From: Azospirillum sp. 412522
GTDB lineage: Bacteria > Pseudomonadota > Alphaproteobacteria > Azospirillales > Azospirillaceae
Assembly: GCF_019805165.1 (NCBI RefSeq)
Contig: NZ_RWIJ01000102.1
Span: 1-64,000, forward strand
DNA: 64,000 nucleotides
Direction: 5' to 3'
Shown: positions 43,626 through 52,369 of the stretch, piece after piece
Layout of the letters: each line of letters opens with the position of its first letter
Numbering within the stretch: position 1 is the first letter of the stretch
Translations under genes and position numbers: made by a program
The notes under the pieces: model-generated
What the model was told of the DNA's origin: nothing
The model's database searches: none
The model's input: only the letters and a program-made list of their open reading frames with translations

Positions 43626-44852
43626 TCAGGCGACGGTGGCAAGGGTTCCGGTGCCGTCGGCGGCGACACGGAAGCGGATGGCGCGGCGCGCCAGTTCGGC
43701 GGCGGCCACGGCGGCCTCCAGGGTGGGGGCGCTGGTGAGCGCGTGGCCAAGGCGGTCCTGGAAATCGCCGCGGCGGGCTATTAGCAGCGGGGATGCGCGG
43801 TAAAGCCGCAGGTCGCGCAGGAAGGGCGCACCCCGTGCCGCCTCCAGACCCTCGGTGGCGAACCACAGTCCGTCGTCGAGGGGCGTGAGGAAGCGGATCG
43901 CCGCGTGCTCCTGCCGGATCGGCGTCACCACCGGCGTCCGGCCGACGGCCAGTTCGACGGTCGCCCGGATGAGGTCGATGCCGGTGGCCTGGCGGACGAG
44001 CTCAGGGATGAATCCTCCGGCCAGCCGCGGGTTGACCTCCATCAGATGCGGGCCGTCCTCGCCAAGGCGAAGCTCGACATGCAGCGGCCCCCAGGTGAGG
44101 CCGAGTGCTCGCGTTGCGGCCAGCGCGAAGCCCGCGATCCGATCTGCCATTGTCGAGGCGAGAGGTGCCGGGAAATCGTGGCCCATCTCGACGAAGTGCG
44201 GCAGGGCGCCCAGGTGCTTGCGGGTCACGCCGATGACAGTGTCGTGGAAGATTTCCACCGAATACTCGTCGCCCCGGACGACCTCCTCGACCAGCAGTGC
44301 GCCACAGGTCGGGTCGGCGAGCAGCGATCTGGCGTGGGCCGCCACCTCGGCCATCGTGGCGCAGAGCCGGACGCCGACACTGCCCGATCCAGAGCCCGGC
44401 TTCAGGACGACGGGCAATCCGATGCCGATGGCAGCCTGGACGGCATCGGCGGCGTCGGCGACCTCGGCATGGCGTACGCGGTCGATACCGGCTTCGTCCA
44501 GGCGGCGGCGCTGGGTCGCCTTGTTGCGGCAGGCGGCCACTGCGTCGGCATCCGGTCCCGGCAGGCCGAGTTCGGCGGCCAGGCGGGCGGCGGTGGCGAT
44601 GAAATACTCCGAACTGGAGGTGATCCCGGCCACCCCCTCGCTGTGCGCCAGCTGGCGCACCAGCGAGCGCAGGACGGTCAGGTCCGCCGTGTTCGCCTCG
44701 ATGCTGCGGACGGCGTCTTCAGCGACATAGGGATAGCGGCTGGGCTGGCGGCTGATCAGCACCGGCTCGAAGCCGAGGGCACGGGCAGTTTGGACGAACA
44801 GGCGGCCGGTGCCCGAGGTGTTGCTCTCGACGAACAGCAGGAGGCGCGGCAT
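43626..44852 (-). CDS. ATP-grasp amino-acid ligase-like enzyme
   Basis: A 408-residue ATP-grasp protein. The N-terminal Rossmann-like part is MPRLLLFVESNTSGTGRLF. The ATP-grasp fold includes GLPVVLKPGSGSGSVGVRL (about 155), LLVEEVVRGDEYSVEIF (about 200) and the metal-binding LMEVNPRLAGGFIP (about 285). The pattern is close to L-amino-acid ligases of the carbamoyl-phosphate-synthase-like group, which make dipeptides by forming acyl phosphates. It probably joins the diamino acid made by its neighbours to a second amino acid. ATG at 44852 shares a base with the upstream stop (TGATG). A longer open frame upstream is spurious. Confidence 0.85.
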   Translation of the reverse strand: MPRLLLFVESNTSGTGRLFVQTARALGFEPVLISRQPSRYPYVAEDAVRSIEANTADLTVLRSLVRQLAHSEGVAGITSSSEYFIATAARLAAELGLPGPDADAVAACRNKATQRRRLDEAGIDRVRHAEVADAADAVQAAIGIGLPVVLKPGSGSGSVGVRLCATMAEVAAHARSLLADPTCGALLVEEVVRGDEYSVEIFHDTVIGVTRKHLGALPHFVEMGHDFPAPLASTMADRIAGFALAATRALGLTWGPLHVELRLGEDGPHLMEVNPRLAGGFIPELVRQATGIDLIRATVELAVGRTPVVTPIRQEHAAIRFLTPLDDGLWFATEGLEAARGAPFLRDLRLYRASPLLIARRGDFQDRLGHALTSAPTLEAAVAAAELARRAIRFRVAADGTGTLATVA

Positions 44853-45925
44853 CACGCGGCCTCCGCGAGGTCGCGCGCAACCGGGGTGCCTGCCGCCAGC
44901 ACCTCGTCCAGCGTCCGGCGGTCCCAGCGGAAGCTGCTCCAGTTGGGCCGGACGTCGCTGGGATGCGCCACCGGCTGCGGGGCCTCGGGCAGCACGCCGG
45001 TCCAGCCCGGCAGCGTGGTAAGCCAGTCGTCGTTGTAGATGGTGGCGACGTAGCGGTGGCCTTCGTCCGGGAACAGCGTCACCACCTTGCGGTCGGGATG
45101 GGTGCGCGCCCACCAGTCGGCCACCAGGTAGGCCGCCCCGCTGGTGCCGCCCTGGTAGAGCGCATGGTGCTGATGCAGGCGGCGGGTGGCCAGGAACGCC
45201 TCGGCAGCGCCGACCCAATGGACCTCGTCGAATTGGCGGTGGTCGACATTCGGCGGCACCAGGCTGTTGCCGAGGCCACGCAGCAGCCGCTTGCCGTCGG
45301 GCTGGCCGAAGACGACGCTGTGGGGGGTATCGACGCCGATGACGTGGAGATCGGGGTTGAGATGGCGCAGGAAGCGGGCGATGCCCGACATCGAGCCGCC
45401 GGACCCGACGGTGCCGACGAGGCAGTCGACATGACCGAGGCGTTCGGCGATCTGCTCTGCGACTTCGGCATAAGCGCGCGGATTGTCGGCATTGCCGTAC
45501 TGCGAGGGGCAGAAGCTACCCGGGTTGGCCTCCAGCGCAGCGCGCAGTCGGTCGAGGCGGGCGGTTTGGAAGCCGCCAACCTCATAAGGCTTCTCGACGA
45601 TCTCCAGCGTGACGCCCAGTTCCAACAGGCGCTTGTGCAGGTGTTCGTCAATGGCCGGGTCGCTGACCAGGATGAGGCGGTAGCCGCGCACCGCTGCCAG
45701 CATGGCGAGCGCCAGCCCGAACGTCCCCGACGTCGTCTCGCAGATGGTGCCGCCGGGCTTCAGGCGCCCGTCGGCCGCCGCGCGGTCCAGCATGTGCCGG
45801 GCCGGGAGCAACTTCATCAGGAAGAAGGCGGCTCCATGCAGGTTGTCCGTCAGCCGCACCAATCGGGGGAGTTCATAGTCGGGAAAGCCACGGGACTCGC
45901 GGGACAGGGGCTGGGACATCGTCAT
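44852..45925 (-). CDS. Cysteine-synthase-like PLP enzyme
   Basis: A 357-residue fold-type II PLP enzyme. The Lys-containing segment is FFLMKLLPARHMLDRAAADG, followed by the substrate loop ETTSGTFGLALAML. The phosphate-binding loop is VGTVGSGGSMSGIARFL. In cysteine synthases the loop is TSGNTG; here the TSGTFG form points to another substrate. A beta-replacement on an O-phospho amino acid supplied by the adjacent kinase is the likely reaction. ATG at 45925 begins one base after the kinase stop; in-frame upstream starts would overlap the kinase. Confidence 0.85.
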   Translation of the reverse strand: MTMSQPLSRESRGFPDYELPRLVRLTDNLHGAAFFLMKLLPARHMLDRAAADGRLKPGGTICETTSGTFGLALAMLAAVRGYRLILVSDPAIDEHLHKRLLELGVTLEIVEKPYEVGGFQTARLDRLRAALEANPGSFCPSQYGNADNPRAYAEVAEQIAERLGHVDCLVGTVGSGGSMSGIARFLRHLNPDLHVIGVDTPHSVVFGQPDGKRLLRGLGNSLVPPNVDHRQFDEVHWVGAAEAFLATRRLHQHHALYQGGTSGAAYLVADWWARTHPDRKVVTLFPDEGHRYVATIYNDDWLTTLPGWTGVLPEAPQPVAHPSDVRPNWSSFRWDRRTLDEVLAAGTPVARDLAEAA

Positions 45926-45926
45926 C

Positions 45927-46892
45927 TCAAGCGACATGGCGGACCTCGACGGCATCGGTGCGGAAATGGAGGGCGGGGGGCAGGCCGATGGTGTCGAGGC
46001 GGGAGGTCGCCTCGGCAACCCGCCGGGCCGTGGCCGGGTTGCGGGGGTCGAAGAGCAGGCCGACGACCGTGCCGCTGTGGGCTACCTGGATGCCGAGCGC
46101 CCCGGTGGAGGCCGCGATGGCGTTGATCTCCTCGAAGGCGGGCTTGGGCAGATGGCGCTGGGAGATGCGAGCGCTGGCCGTGGCAACCCGGCCGAGCAGA
46201 GCCGCGTCGCCGGTGCGGATCGCCCGCCGCAGCATTCCGCGCAGTGGCCGGAAGGCCTGGACCTCCCAGTCGTCGTAGTCGGCCGGAGGCTGCTTCACGG
46301 TGTCCACGCCGGTGCCGGGAGCCGTGTTGACGCTGAGGACCTCCAGCGGCGGCAGGGCGGGGCCGAGATGCTCCAGCACGTTGCCCTCACGCTGGGCGAA
46401 GAGGACGGCGAGGTCGCCATGCATAATGCTGTCGCTGGCCGTCTCCGCTCGAACCGCCAGCCGGGCGACCTCGTCGGCAGCGAGGGCCGCGCCGTGGGCG
46501 TCGGCGACGGCGCGGATGGCGGCCACCACATCGGCGGTCGAGGACCCCATGCCGAGGCCGACCGGGATGGTGCTCTCCACCGTCAGGTGGCCGCCCTGGT
46601 CATGCAGGCCCAGGCTGTCCAGCGTCAGCCGCGCGGCCTCGGCCGCCTTGAGCTTGTCGTCCGGAACGGTGACCAGATTTCCCGGTGCCGGGCGGAAGAC
46701 GGCGGTGGATGAAACGATGTTGCACGGGAGCGTGACGAGACCGCGATACAGACGTCCTACGTCGTCCGGGAAAACTCCCTGGAGGATCTCGCCATGATGG
46801 CCGTTGACTTGGCCGAAACCTTGTTCCTTGCGCTGATTTCCCCTGGTGCCAAGGCGCACGGAGGCAAACCGAGAGATCACATCTCCGGGCAT
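45927..46892 (-). CDS. GHMP kinase, PduX-like (putative L-threonine/serine kinase)
   Basis: A 321-residue GHMP kinase. The N-terminal block is NGHHGEILQGVF, and the ATP-binding loop is STIPVGLGMGSSTADVVAA (about 110). The third motif near the C-terminus is GALGIQVAHSGTVVGLLF. PduX, the closest type I recognise, phosphorylates free L-threonine. It is the first gene of the operon. ATG at 46892 has AGAGG seven bases upstream. It would make O-phosphothreonine (or phosphoserine) for the PLP enzyme. Confidence 0.82.
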   Translation of the reverse strand: MPGDVISRFASVRLGTRGNQRKEQGFGQVNGHHGEILQGVFPDDVGRLYRGLVTLPCNIVSSTAVFRPAPGNLVTVPDDKLKAAEAARLTLDSLGLHDQGGHLTVESTIPVGLGMGSSTADVVAAIRAVADAHGAALAADEVARLAVRAETASDSIMHGDLAVLFAQREGNVLEHLGPALPPLEVLSVNTAPGTGVDTVKQPPADYDDWEVQAFRPLRGMLRRAIRTGDAALLGRVATASARISQRHLPKPAFEEINAIAASTGALGIQVAHSGTVVGLLFDPRNPATARRVAEATSRLDTIGLPPALHFRTDAVEVRHVA

Positions 46893-47153
46893 TCGAAACC
46901 TCTTCGCTGAATGGGTCAGTTTCTATTGTTGATGTTTAGGCGAGTGTCCCCGGCCTAACGGGGATAATTAGCTACTATTGGGAAGATGTTTGCGCCGCAG
47001 CGCAGTTCATTGCGTCGTGATGAGCAGACTGTAGCGCCATCTGGACGGTATGAAATTTCTAATTCTGCCACTCGATTTGCCACGATGGAAAAATTGACGG
47101 CGCAGTGCGCGACACTCATAAGTGTGAAATCGCCTTAAACGAGCAGCTGCCCC
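46893..47153. promoter_or_regulatory. Divergent promoter region of biosynthetic operon and Lrp gene
   Basis: 261 bp between two divergent genes, AT-rich in the middle (about 46920-47075). This must hold both promoters and probably Lrp-binding sites, since Lrp/AsnC regulators usually control the divergent neighbour. No clean palindrome was found. Confidence 0.5.
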
Positions 47154-47627
47154 ATGCCTGACATCGAACTCGACCAGATCGACCGGAAGATCATCAATCT
47201 GCTTCAGGGGAACAGCCAGATCACCAACCTGGAACTCGCCGACGCGGTTGCCGTGTCTCCGCCGACCTGTCTGCGTCGGGTCCGCCGGTTACGCGAGGCC
47301 GGGGTCATCGCCAAAGATGTCTCGATCGTCGATCCCAGCAAGCTCGGCAGCCACATCCAGCTGATCGTGACCGTCGAGCTCAAGGGCGATGATCGGGTGC
47401 TGATGGATGCGTTCGAGAAGACCATCCACGCCCAGGACTGCGTGATGCAGTGCTACTTGGTCACCGGATCGACCGACTATGTCCTGGTGGTCTGCGTCAG
47501 GAACATGAGCGAGTTCGAGAAATTCGCCTGGGCGACGCTCTATGCCAGTCCGTTGGTCAAACGGTTCATCACTCTGACGGTGATCAGCCGGGTCAAGTAC
47601 GAGACCAGGATCCCAATCGACGGCTGA
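47154..47627 (+). CDS. Lrp/AsnC-family regulator
   Basis: A 157-residue regulator with winged helix-turn-helix (LDQIDRKIINLLQGNSQITN, SPPTCLRRVRRLREAGVI). A RAM ligand-binding domain follows (VMQCYLVTGSTDYVLVVCVR). These proteins form octamers and sense amino acids. Position and orientation suggest it controls the divergent kinase-led operon, perhaps in response to the substrate amino acid or product. Confidence 0.92.
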   Translation: MPDIELDQIDRKIINLLQGNSQITNLELADAVAVSPPTCLRRVRRLREAGVIAKDVSIVDPSKLGSHIQLIVTVELKGDDRVLMDAFEKTIHAQDCVMQCYLVTGSTDYVLVVCVRNMSEFEKFAWATLYASPLVKRFITLTVISRVKYETRIPIDG

Positions 47628-47640
47628 ACAGATGCTGGCC

Positions 47641-48108
47641 TCACCGATACTTCCACATCCCCACCCGTTCGGTCCGAGCGGCCTGTTCCTGGAGTTCGTA
47701 GAACCCCGCGCTCTCGGCCCGGTCGTCCGTCGCCCATCCCGAGGTGATCATCAGGTGGCCGAGGTCAGCGCCATCGACCGAGCATTGGGCGCTGACCGGC
47801 TTGTCCGGGCTGCCGTCCTTTACGATGCAGATGACATCAACGTTGCCGATGAGCGCCTGGAGTAGGCGGCGGGATACCCTGGCGCAGGGCTCCCCCTGGC
47901 CATTTCCATGGCACAGGGCATCGGCCTCTGGTGCCCGGACGCCCCAGAGATGGATGTCCCGTCCTTCCACTTCGATCAGATCTCCGGCGATCACGGAGAC
48001 CTCCGCGGCCATCGTTGCATGACCGATAAAAGGCATCAGCAGGGCCGCCAGAGCAATTCGGTGAAATCCGCGGAGCGCTGCGGCTGGCAGGGTCATGCGC
48101 CTACTCAT
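47641..48108 (-). CDS. Secreted SNase-like (thermonuclease family) protein
   Basis: A 155-residue protein with signal peptide (IALAALLMPFIGHATMAAE). A staphylococcal-nuclease-like fold follows: VSVIAGDLIEVEGRDIHLWG, VRAPEADALC, LMITSGWAT. The catalytic Arg/Glu/Arg set of micrococcal nuclease is not clearly conserved: the RAPE block is present, but the later Arg is uncertain. It ends 13 bases from the converging Lrp gene. Confidence 0.8.
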   Translation of the reverse strand: MSRRMTLPAAALRGFHRIALAALLMPFIGHATMAAEVSVIAGDLIEVEGRDIHLWGVRAPEADALCHGNGQGEPCARVSRRLLQALIGNVDVICIVKDGSPDKPVSAQCSVDGADLGHLMITSGWATDDRAESAGFYELQEQAARTERVGMWKYR

Positions 48109-48260
48109 GAGGGAACGGCGATGGCTTAATGCTACCGAATGACCAAGTCTGCGTCATGCGGGAATTTCCTCCCTTCCCGCAAAGCGCCTGCCGAAAGGTC
48201 GCTTGCTTGGATGCCGGGGTCTGTTCATTGTCCAGGCGTGCATTTTTGTGGGGTCTGCTG

Positions 48261-48476
48261 GTGTTCGTCGTGAGCAAGGAGATGGCGGAAGCCGTGCAGC
48301 AGGTCTTTCACGAGCAGGGCGAATGGCCCGCCGTGGCAGAACTCCGCCGCCATGTCCATATCGCTGACAACGCCAGCGCCTTGCAGGCAGTCAGAGCCAT
48401 CGCCTCCTGGCGCACTCTTCCCGCCGAGCCACCGGCGCGGCACCATGAGGCGAAGGACGGCCGGGCAGACACGTAA
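48261..48476 (+). CDS. Hypothetical 71-residue protein
   Basis: A coding-like small frame (MAEAVQQVFHEQGEWPAVAE, LRRHVHIADNASALQAVRAI), charged and helical. GTG at 48261 is the preferred start; ATG at 48282 is possible. No domain recognised. Confidence 0.4.
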   Translation: MFVVSKEMAEAVQQVFHEQGEWPAVAELRRHVHIADNASALQAVRAIASWRTLPAEPPARHHEAKDGRADT

Positions 48477-48783
48477 AGCAGCTATCGTGTTAAAGCCCCT
48501 TCAGCATGCAAAACGACGGGGGCTGGGTGATGGATTGTGTGAGTATGCCTGTATGCATTCGGCCTAAATGCGCTCTTAAACGCAGATTTTCGCCGTTCTC
48601 CCTGGGAGTTTGCACCAAGGCCACCGGGTTCCGGCCGCTTCGTCACGTTCCATTGGACTTCAAGGCCCTTTATCCGACGCCAAACCTGTCTGAGTGCCTT
48701 GTTGGCGGTCTATGGAGGCGCAACTCATCAGCTGCTTGGGCCTGACAAGGTGGTGTGCGTCGTCCTCGGTTAGGCCTGTCAAC
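48477..48783. other. Nothing recognised
   Basis: A 307-bp gap. No gene, RNA or clear repeat was seen. Confidence 0.4.
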
Positions 48784-49653
48784 TCATGGGCGACTTTCCA
48801 TGGCCAGGAATGTCAGGAGCTCCCGGGCAAGTTCCTCCGGCGCCTCCTCGGCCATATGGTGCCCGCAGTCCAGGCCGCGGCCACGCAGATCGGGCGCCCA
48901 CGGTCGCCATACCGAGAGGACGTCGCCATAGAGCGCTTCGAGGTCATCGCGCAGTGACCATAGGGCGAGCGTCGGGCAGGCGAGGGTCCGCCCCGCCTGC
49001 CGATCCGCTTCGTCATGCTCCCGGTCGATGCCGAGGCCAGCGCGGTAGTCCTCCATCATGCCGTGGATCGTGTCCGGGTCGTGGATGGCCGCCCGGTAGT
49101 CGGCATAGGCCTCAGCCCCCATTACGTCAGACGAGCCACCGTACCAAGCGTCCGGATCGGCAAGGATCGCCCGCTCCGGCTTGTCCGGCTGGCCATAGAA
49201 GAACCAATGCCACCAGGCCTGGGCGAAGCGGGCGTCGCAACGTTCCAGTGCCTCGGCGATGGGAACGCCGTCCAGCACGGCCAGGTGCGTGATGGTCCCG
49301 GGATGGTCCATCGCCGTGCGAAAGGCTGTGTAGGAACCCCGGTCATGCCCGACGATGGCGAAGCGTTCGAAACCGAGGTGACGCATCAGCGCGACGCAGT
49401 CACGGGCCTTGGCACGCTTGGACGATCCTTCATGATCCGGCGTATCGGTGGGCTTCGACGACTGGCCGAAGCCACGAAGGTCCGGGCAGACGACGGTGTG
49501 ATGCGCTGCAAGCAGAGGGGCGACGCGGTGCCATGTGGCATGGGTGCGGGGATGCCCGTGGAGAAGCAGCACCGGCGGGCCATTCCCGCCATGCCGCACC
49601 CGCAAGGTCGCCTCCGGCAGGTCCACCATCTCCAGACGGAAGCCTTCGAACAT
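48784..49653 (-). CDS. Alpha/beta hydrolase, haloacetate dehalogenase/epoxide hydrolase type
   Basis: A 289-residue hydrolase. The oxyanion block is LLLHGHPRTHATWHRVAP. The nucleophile Asp is in IVGHDRGSYTAFR and the catalytic His in LDCGHHMAEEAPEEL. The cap region WWHWFFYGQPDKPERAIL has the His/Trp pair that binds halide in fluoroacetate dehalogenase, and DRG...R matches its carboxylate-binding Arg residues. The likely reaction is hydrolysis of a haloacetate or related ester/epoxide. ATG at 49653 starts the conserved part; an open frame continues upstream but looks non-coding. Confidence 0.85.
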   Translation of the reverse strand: MFEGFRLEMVDLPEATLRVRHGGNGPPVLLLHGHPRTHATWHRVAPLLAAHHTVVCPDLRGFGQSSKPTDTPDHEGSSKRAKARDCVALMRHLGFERFAIVGHDRGSYTAFRTAMDHPGTITHLAVLDGVPIAEALERCDARFAQAWWHWFFYGQPDKPERAILADPDAWYGGSSDVMGAEAYADYRAAIHDPDTIHGMMEDYRAGLGIDREHDEADRQAGRTLACPTLALWSLRDDLEALYGDVLSVWRPWAPDLRGRGLDCGHHMAEEAPEELARELLTFLAMESRP

Positions 49654-50132
49654 CGACGTCTCCGATGGCAAACAGCGTGGGGGACAAAGGATGCCGCTTC
49701 CCAGAACAAGCACCAAGCTGGCCCGTTCCGGTTCGCCACCATGGTCGGACTCGGCGTCGCGGCATTGTCCCCACGCATGGTACCATTCGGCACCGTCGAC
49801 GTAGGCCCGCGGCGGGGGCTTCCGGCCCTTCCGCGTCTGCCTGTGGGTTCTGCACACCAGGGTCGGAGACGGACAACCGCGGGCCGCGCTCGCGGCCTTA
49901 TCGGCAGCGTTCAGGAGCGCGGTTCGAGGCTGATGGGCTCCTTCAGCAGCCCACATTCCGTTGAAATGGCCAGCCAAGCGTTCGATCGCTCGGTCAGCCA
50001 TGGGCTGCGATACTCGCTGACGTGGCGGCGGTTCACATCCGACGCGGGAGCCCTTTCGAGAGAGTACAATCCGCCTGTACGGCGGCGATGAAACTGCTAC
50101 CCTTCGACGTCTGATCTGACACCCATGGACCG
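49654..50132. other. Nothing recognised
   Basis: A 479-bp gap between divergent hydrolase and HNH genes. The open frame that continues the hydrolase upstream has no conserved content. Promoters for both genes are expected here. Confidence 0.4.
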
Positions 50133-51062
50133 ATGAACGATCCCGACGCCTCTATCCGGCTTGCCGCCTTCGAGCGCCTGAGGCTGTTGGTGCAGCTGCA
50201 TGGCGGTTCGCTGCCATGGAGCGTGGTCAACGAGGGCTTCGTCCACGAGGGTGCGCGAATTCATTTCGCTACGAAGGCCGAGGGAATCTTCAAACCGGCC
50301 TCAATGACGGGCGTGCTGAGCGTCACAACGGTGGTTCCGCGTGCCGGGCGGCGGGCCTGGTACCATGACCAGCTTGAATCCGAAGCCAAGTTGGCGATGG
50401 CGGCGGATGGGTTGTCCTATGCCTTCAACGGCACCGATCCCGACAGCAGGCAAAACAGGCTTCTCCGCGACGCCAGGGACAGGCAACTACCGATCATCTA
50501 CTTCTTTGGCGTCGCCCCAGCGATATACGAGCCGATCTTTCCGGCTTACGTCGTGGAGTGGGATCCGAAGGCCCTGTCGGTGAAACTCGCCCCGAAGCCT
50601 CTCGCAGACACCGCCACCCTCTGGACGCCGCCAAATCCGGACGAGCGCCGGTATGCTCTGAGGCAAGTCAAGCAGCGGCTGCACCAGTCGGCGTTCCGGG
50701 AGCGCGTGGTGGCGGCCTATGGCGGCCGGTGTGCGCTGACCGGGTTGCCTGAGGTGCGATTGGTGGATGCTGCCCACATCATCCCCGACGGCGACGTCGA
50801 GCGTGGGCAGCCCGACATCCGCAATGGCATCTGCATGAGCAGGCTGCATCACGCTGCCTACGACGCGGATTTAATCAGTATTGACCCCGACCATCGCATC
50901 CACATCTCCGAACGCCTGCTCGAGCAGCATGACGGACCGATGCTGGAGCTCGGCCTGAAGGCGTTGAAGGGACAGCTGATCCGGATGCCGCGCGAGGACC
51001 TGATGAAGCCCGATCCTGACCGGCTTGCGGTCCGGTTCGAGCGGTTCAGGAAGGCAGCCTAG
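50133..51062 (+). CDS. HNH restriction endonuclease-like protein
   Basis: A 309-residue protein. The C-terminal HNH domain reads FRERVVAAYGGRCALTGLPE, then VDAAHIIPDGD, IRNGICMSRLHHAAYDADL, which carry the Cys, the AAHI His and the N...HH of the HNH_2 type. The N-terminal 170 residues form a separate domain of the kind found in homologues of this length, perhaps a DNA-recognition domain; the text SVVNEGFVHEGARIHFATKA begins it. This architecture is typical of stand-alone restriction-like enzymes that cut modified DNA, but the specificity is unknown. Confidence 0.8.
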   Translation: MNDPDASIRLAAFERLRLLVQLHGGSLPWSVVNEGFVHEGARIHFATKAEGIFKPASMTGVLSVTTVVPRAGRRAWYHDQLESEAKLAMAADGLSYAFNGTDPDSRQNRLLRDARDRQLPIIYFFGVAPAIYEPIFPAYVVEWDPKALSVKLAPKPLADTATLWTPPNPDERRYALRQVKQRLHQSAFRERVVAAYGGRCALTGLPEVRLVDAAHIIPDGDVERGQPDIRNGICMSRLHHAAYDADLISIDPDHRIHISERLLEQHDGPMLELGLKALKGQLIRMPREDLMKPDPDRLAVRFERFRKAA

Positions 51063-51102
51063 CCATGACATCCGCCCGCCAGCGCTCCATGGCGACCGTC
51101 CA

Positions 51103-52263
51103 GTGAATCGGTTTCCATCCTCAGTCCCCGCCAACCCAAATGGCCGCTCGCAAACGGCCTTGGCGGCCACGGCCCGGCTGGCGCGTCGAATGATGGTCGC
51201 CGGGCTTTCGGTCGCCATAGTCGTGACGCCGTTTACCGTCTCGCTGACCGATACCGTTCCGACCGATGCCGATGTACGGGACGCTCTCATCACCATGCTG
51301 AAGCAGGTCGCTCCCAAGAAGCGCCTCGAGCAGCAGATCGCGTCGGCGTTGGACCGTGACGCACCCGAGGAGGCCGAAGACTATCTCGACGTCGCCGATC
51401 TCCTCCAGGTGCCGGTCGACCCCGCGCTGCGCACCCGTTTCGCGGACGAGAACTCGGGCCTGCGGGCTGCGGAAAGGAACATCCGGCGGGCCGCGATGGG
51501 GTTCGTGACCGGCGAAGGGGAGGGGACAGTTGGAATGGCCGCAGCGATTGCCTCAGATTTGACGGTGGTCGGCGACATTCGTGACCTGAAGGAACAGGCG
51601 TCGCGCATTGTGCGAGATGAGCCGGTCGATGATCTGGTACTGGGGCTGTCGATAGCCGGGGTGTCGATGTCAGCGGCGACCGTGGTCACGGCGGGAGGCG
51701 CCCTGCCGATCAAGACGGGCATCTCCCTGGCCAAGCTGGCAAGGAAGACCGGCAAGCTGACCGCCCGGTTCCAAGACGAGCTTTCCTGGATCGTCGCCCG
51801 GGCCGTCAAAACCTCGGCGTTCCGGCAATCGGTGGCTGGGATCCCCTGGTACCGCGTCGACGATCTGGCGAGAGCCGCCCGCACCCACGCCGCCCGTGTC
51901 GACACGAGGGAGGTTCAGAGCGTACTCGCCTCGGTAACCCAGGTCAGCAGGGTGACATCGCCTTCCAGGACGCTTGCCATCCTGCGCCATGTCGACAACG
52001 TGAAAGAACTCCAAGATGCAGAACGTGCGGCAAAAGCCCTGGGAAAGCCGGTAAGCGGCGCATTCCGCCTTGCTGGGAAGCGTGTGTTTTCGGCAATGGC
52101 CCATATCGTGAAGATCACCGCAAAGCTGATATTGGCCCTGATCGCCGCCATCCTCGGCGCGATATCGTTCTTGATCGGCCTTTTCATCAAGGTGAGATCG
52201 GCGATGCGCCTATGGCGGGGGCTCTGCTCGAGGCTGTCGTCGGCGAGGACCAAGGCGGCATGA
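51103..52263 (+). CDS. Hypothetical membrane protein
   Basis: A 386-residue protein with an N-terminal membrane helix (MMVAGLSVAIVVTPFTVSL), a Gly/Ala-rich hydrophobic pair near 205-240 (VLGLSIAGVSMSAATVVTAG) and a strong C-terminal helix (LILALIAAILGAISFLIGLF). The start GTG at 51103 is the most likely; ATG at 51190 is possible. It lies between the HNH nuclease and the methyltransferase-HNH fusion, all on one strand with short gaps, so a shared unit is possible. Confidence 0.65.
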   Translation: MNRFPSSVPANPNGRSQTALAATARLARRMMVAGLSVAIVVTPFTVSLTDTVPTDADVRDALITMLKQVAPKKRLEQQIASALDRDAPEEAEDYLDVADLLQVPVDPALRTRFADENSGLRAAERNIRRAAMGFVTGEGEGTVGMAAAIASDLTVVGDIRDLKEQASRIVRDEPVDDLVLGLSIAGVSMSAATVVTAGGALPIKTGISLAKLARKTGKLTARFQDELSWIVARAVKTSAFRQSVAGIPWYRVDDLARAARTHAARVDTREVQSVLASVTQVSRVTSPSRTLAILRHVDNVKELQDAERAAKALGKPVSGAFRLAGKRVFSAMAHIVKITAKLILALIAAILGAISFLIGLFIKVRSAMRLWRGLCSRLSSARTKAA

Positions 52264-52369
52264 TTCGGCAACTGCTTTCCGTCGGCCGAGGCGAGCTGGA
52301 TGGTCCCGCCTCTCGGCAATGGTATCGAGGCGGCTCCTATCTTCCCTGCCAGCACGGCAGTGTTTGGTC

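Noticed and set aside
43905..45038. Long plus-strand open frame antisense to the ATP-grasp gene
   Set aside because: The minus strand has clear catalytic motifs; this frame has none.
49654..50001. N-terminal extension of the alpha/beta hydrolase
   Set aside because: The family starts at MFEGFRLEM (49653). The extension lacks conservation-like features and a signal peptide.
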